A stretch of 64,000 bases of DNA from assembly GCA_030248215.1 (NCBI GenBank), contig JASANG010003051.1:62001-126000 (forward strand). The letters are read 5' to 3'. Positions 61,001 to 64,000 of this stretch are shown piece after piece. This stretch comes from Enoplolaimus lenunculus (Eukaryota > Nematoda > Enoplea > Enoplida > Thoracostomopsidae). The notes under the pieces are model-generated. The model was given only the letters and a program-made list of their open reading frames with translations. It ran no database searches and was not told where the DNA came from. A program made the position numbers and the translations under genes. Numbering within the stretch: position 1 is the first letter of the stretch; the number at the start of each line of letters is the position of its first letter.

Positions 61001-61598
61001 CAAACCTTACTTACCGACAACTTCCGTTTCACTCCGATACACACAAACTTAAATGCTGCCAACTGTATGGTTTTACACGCAAAAGTTTTTAAGAATCTGT
61101 CAAAACAACCGCTTTCACCAGTTAAGAACACAATACTGCTTCTGGTCCCGGCTACCCCTTGTGCGTCTCGATCTAATTTGCATACAGGCCGACATCTACA
61201 ATTGGGTTTCCGCCGATGCTATGTTAGGTCCAGAGCCACCCATCCTGTACAATACCGACAACAACAACAACTTACAACAACAATACTAACCAATGATAAA
61301 GCACCATTCTGGTGCTGACATAGCCTAGCTATGTCCTTTCGCGCAAAGATAGCCGGAAATATATGCAATTATATTCAATGGCCACGCAGGGCAGGTAGAC
61401 TTTACATTGCGGACACAGCCGCCATAGCATCAAGTTTATTAATTTACACGCCTTGTAGAAGCGCCTAAGCCTAACTTAAGTTCTAAGAGAGACTATGTGG
61501 AGCCAGGACTCCCTTAAGGTGTGGTTTTGATTTAGGGTTTTATTTTGTGTTTTAGTTTTTAGTTTGAAATAGTTTTAAGTGTGGCAGAGCCACCTACA
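58077..61598 (-). mobile_element. LTR retrotransposon, internally deleted fossil
   Basis: One full LTR (60404-61598, about 1.2 kb, TG...CA) and a partial LTR (58077-58768) flank about 1.6 kb of internal sequence. That internal part, read on minus, holds a tRNA-primer-like TGG next to the full LTR and short gag-like frames around 58700-59500. No pol region was seen, so Gypsy or BEL membership is open. The element is broken, mainly by large deletions. The two LTR copies differ at roughly 5% of bases by eye, suggesting a fairly young insertion. No matching target duplication at its ends. Confidence 0.75.
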
Positions 61599-63396
61599 TT
61601 TGCGTTTGGATCCGAATTGGATTCGATATCGCCTGCAACCAGCAATAGAATCTCTGCGCACTAGTGTGAGCGGAACCTATTTGCCCTATATTAAAAATTT
61701 CAAATTTTACACGCTTTTTGGATGACTGACAAATGGCTACATCCGCATTGCGACCACGTATTCATCACGTCGGGGTCACCATTTTGTAAACATGCCACAA
61801 TTGTGAACAGTGTCAAACCTGTATGCGTGAGAATAGCTGAATATAGTCGGTTATAATCCACCACACCACCAGTTTATTTAGCAATAAAAACATCAGCTGA
61901 ATCATTCAAAAATAACATCACAACCATAACATAATCACCATCCATTCCTACTCTGATCCCAAAACTACCGGGACCTCAAACGTAGTCATGCAAAAAAATA
62001 TAGCGAACATAAATCCGTGCAAATGTGCAAATTGGGCTAAGTTGCGCACAATGACATATTCTAATAAGCTGCTCCAAGACTTCGTTTAATTTTACGCCTA
62101 TTTTTACGAAATCTCGGCATTTTTTCCTCAAAATTAGTGCCAAACGTTAAAACGAAACGGCGCGCCAAACAGATAAACTTTGTGAAACTGCAACATTTTA
62201 CTATCGAAACAGCGGAACCTTCGGCAAAAATTTTGCCGGAGCCGGAGCCGAACGTCGATTTTGTGCCTGTGCCGAAACCGGTGGCAAACCTCCGATTGCA
62301 CTCTGCTTGTTATTACAAAATTGCTCATTATGAGACACACATCACAAACGCATACGCAACACAAACGCACACAACGCAATTTAACACACAAACATATCGC
62401 GTTACTCATTGTCAAGTTTTCCAAGTTTGATTGTTAGTCCCAAACGTTTGACTCGACGGGTGACAGTGAACTTTGCACCAACAAACAGAGGATATAGTGA
62501 ATGATTTGTTTAGTGCTATGTGTATGTACGATCATAAATCAACATTGTATAGTTTTTACTTTCCCAACATTTAAAACTCAAACATTCCAGTTTAAACTAT
62601 TCGCCGAAGGCAACTACTCAAAATTCAGCTAGCTTTCGTTTGTCCTGTTGTGCGCTTATTAATGCTGCTGGAAACCACACTGTAAAAACGGTTAGTCAAA
62701 TTGACTCTCTCCGAAATAGGTTTTTCCTGACTGCACAAACTGAGTCAAAACTCGACTCCGCCAGAGTCACATTCGACTCGCTAAGCGGTTCACTGAATCG
62801 AATTTGACTGTGGCGGAATCGAATTTTAACTCAGTTTGTGTAGTCAGGAGAAAAGTCTATTTCGGAGAGAGTCAATTTGACTCACCATTTTTTGCAGAAG
62901 CAGTTTAATTTTAAACTCGCACACGAACGCAATCTAAGTTTTGAAATTGAAAAAGTAATGCGTTAGATAGCGTTTATATTCAATGATAACGAATTCAAAG
63001 ATTCATGAAATCTGAAAATATTAATTTTATTGTATATCTTCAATAGTGGGCGTCTTCACTCTGTTCACCAGCTCTCGGTCACCCATAGTTTGCAGCTGAA
63101 ATGAAAGTTTTAAAGTACAAAAAATCACAGCATTCAGTAGGGAACAGCAATCAGAACTGATTAAATTTTTCGGAAAGTTCAAAGCGGTTAAAACTTTGAA
63201 GTCGTGCAAATTTTGCAAGGACAGTTTTAGTGTTGAAACCTCCGTTTCATACCGAACACATTCGTAAATTACAGATGGATTCTTATCGCACAGAGGAAAT
63301 TATGTTGAACATTTTAGTCACCTGAGTCTCTCTGACTTGGTATGACCTCTATTTTACACTTATGATTATATATTGACACATTACCCATTCAGAAGT
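61599..63396. other. 3' flank of the second lectin gene, no gene recognised
   Basis: Contains a GAGTC element (62678-62897) and the 62995-63330 segment duplicated from 32558-32869. The 62134-62430 frames are low-complexity (CAAACGCACAC runs) and not gene-like. Confidence 0.5.
62678..62897. mobile_element. Tc1/mariner-like MITE, GAGTC family
   Basis: Ends CACTGTAAAAACGGTTAGTC and GACTCACCATTTTTTGCAG; inner CTCTCCGAAATAGG and complement present. Confidence 0.7.
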
Positions 63397-64000
63397 TTAT
63401 AACGGTGTTGCAGCAAACGCATAGGCGATACTAAATGTACCATGGTATGCCCAAGAAGCTTCTGCATCTAATGCTAAGCTTTCAATACACTTGTCCTTGA
63501 GCAGTGGTTTCAAAGTTGCTAATCTGTCGCGTATCGTGTAATGTGGATCAGCTGGGGTCTGTAGGGAATAAATGGTTAAGATTGAATCAGGAGTACACTG
63601 GTAACAATGGTTGATTAACGCTACGCCTGTTTACCCACCTGACAGTGATGAAACCGATTGTGAAATCCCACGACCTCTTGAAACCGCTTCTCACTAGTAG
63701 CGCCTAAACTGATGATAGCGGTTTAAAGTAATTTTGGTTTAATGCCGCGATGTATTGCACAGCGCTAACCCCTCTCCACACTTTGGTCGAGTTGGTTTTC
63801 TGTTGTGTTCCAACTTATAAGATATCCGCCGAGAAGCGCCCTGCCCCGGACCTCAATAATTGCGGTCCAAACTGTTTTTGCCTCACAATTACCGTTGCAA
63901 ACATTAAAGAACGGAATTTGACACGAAAACGAACTGAGTTGGTTGCAGTCGACCGTAACTAAATGGTTGAGCCCATAATTTGTTGCTAAACAATTCAGTT
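63397..64000 (-). CDS. C-type lectin gene, 3' end (paralogue; rest outside window)
   Basis: Exon 64000-63893 is the end of a lectin domain (CLATNYG, FSCQIPFFNVCNG), close to the third lectin domain of the 32870-53135 gene. It ends in phase 1 and joins exon 63703-63639 (ATSEKRFQEVVGFHNRFHHC), then the last exon 63558-63397 (starts TPADPHYTIRDRLATLKP, ends YAFAATPL, stop TAA). Donors are GTAATT and GTGGGT. The tail resembles no domain I know. The corresponding last exon has been deleted from the 33-kb paralogue. Domain content upstream cannot be seen. Confidence 0.8.

Overview
The window looks like nematode DNA. It is AT-rich and intron-heavy and crowded with small transposons. Three observations point to nematodes. 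Several places carry short runs of the nematode telomere repeat TTAGGC. Two genes encode secreted C-type lectin proteins, one of them with a VWA domain between lectin domains, an architecture common in nematodes. The third is a small-intron/large-intron mix with canonical GT-AG sites. The species cannot be named from the sequence.

Layout. (1) 35-14177, plus strand: the 3' end of a DMXL/rabconnectin-3 alpha gene, nine exons with matching phases, ending the WD40 propeller; its 8.4-kb intron is filled with repeats. (2) 14178-17512: no gene recognised. (3) 17513-30475, plus strand: a complete six-exon SWEET sugar-transporter gene (208 residues). Its fourth-exon-side intron holds a decayed TIR transposon of a DUF7869-like kind (22855-25252) and a decayed piggyBac transposase (about 26190-27390). 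(4) 32870-53135, minus strand: a nine-exon secreted protein of 696 residues, built as signal peptide, lectin, lectin, VWA, lectin, tail. (5) 57398-58070, minus strand: a broken IMPACT-family gene lying against an LTR element (58077-61598). (6) 63397-64000, minus strand: the 3' end of a second lectin gene, a segmental duplicate of the end of gene 4.

Non-coding content. At least eight families of short inverted-repeat elements recur, with insertion footprints that suggest piggyBac-like (TTAA), PIF/Harbinger-like (TAA), Tc1/mariner-like (TA) and hAT-like (8 bp) mobilisation. One TTAA family carries a tRNA-like internal promoter. Another family carries the telomere-like repeats. There are also foldback elements, an 18-bp minisatellite of about 50 units, an array of CATATG-centred palindromes, an array of E2F-like motifs, and a solo LTR with perfect 5-bp target duplication.

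The genes do not form an operon or pathway. They are a vesicle/V-ATPase regulator, a sugar facilitator and secreted lectin-type proteins. All gene models were assembled by eye from splice sites, phase and family resemblance; no alignment or RNA evidence was available.
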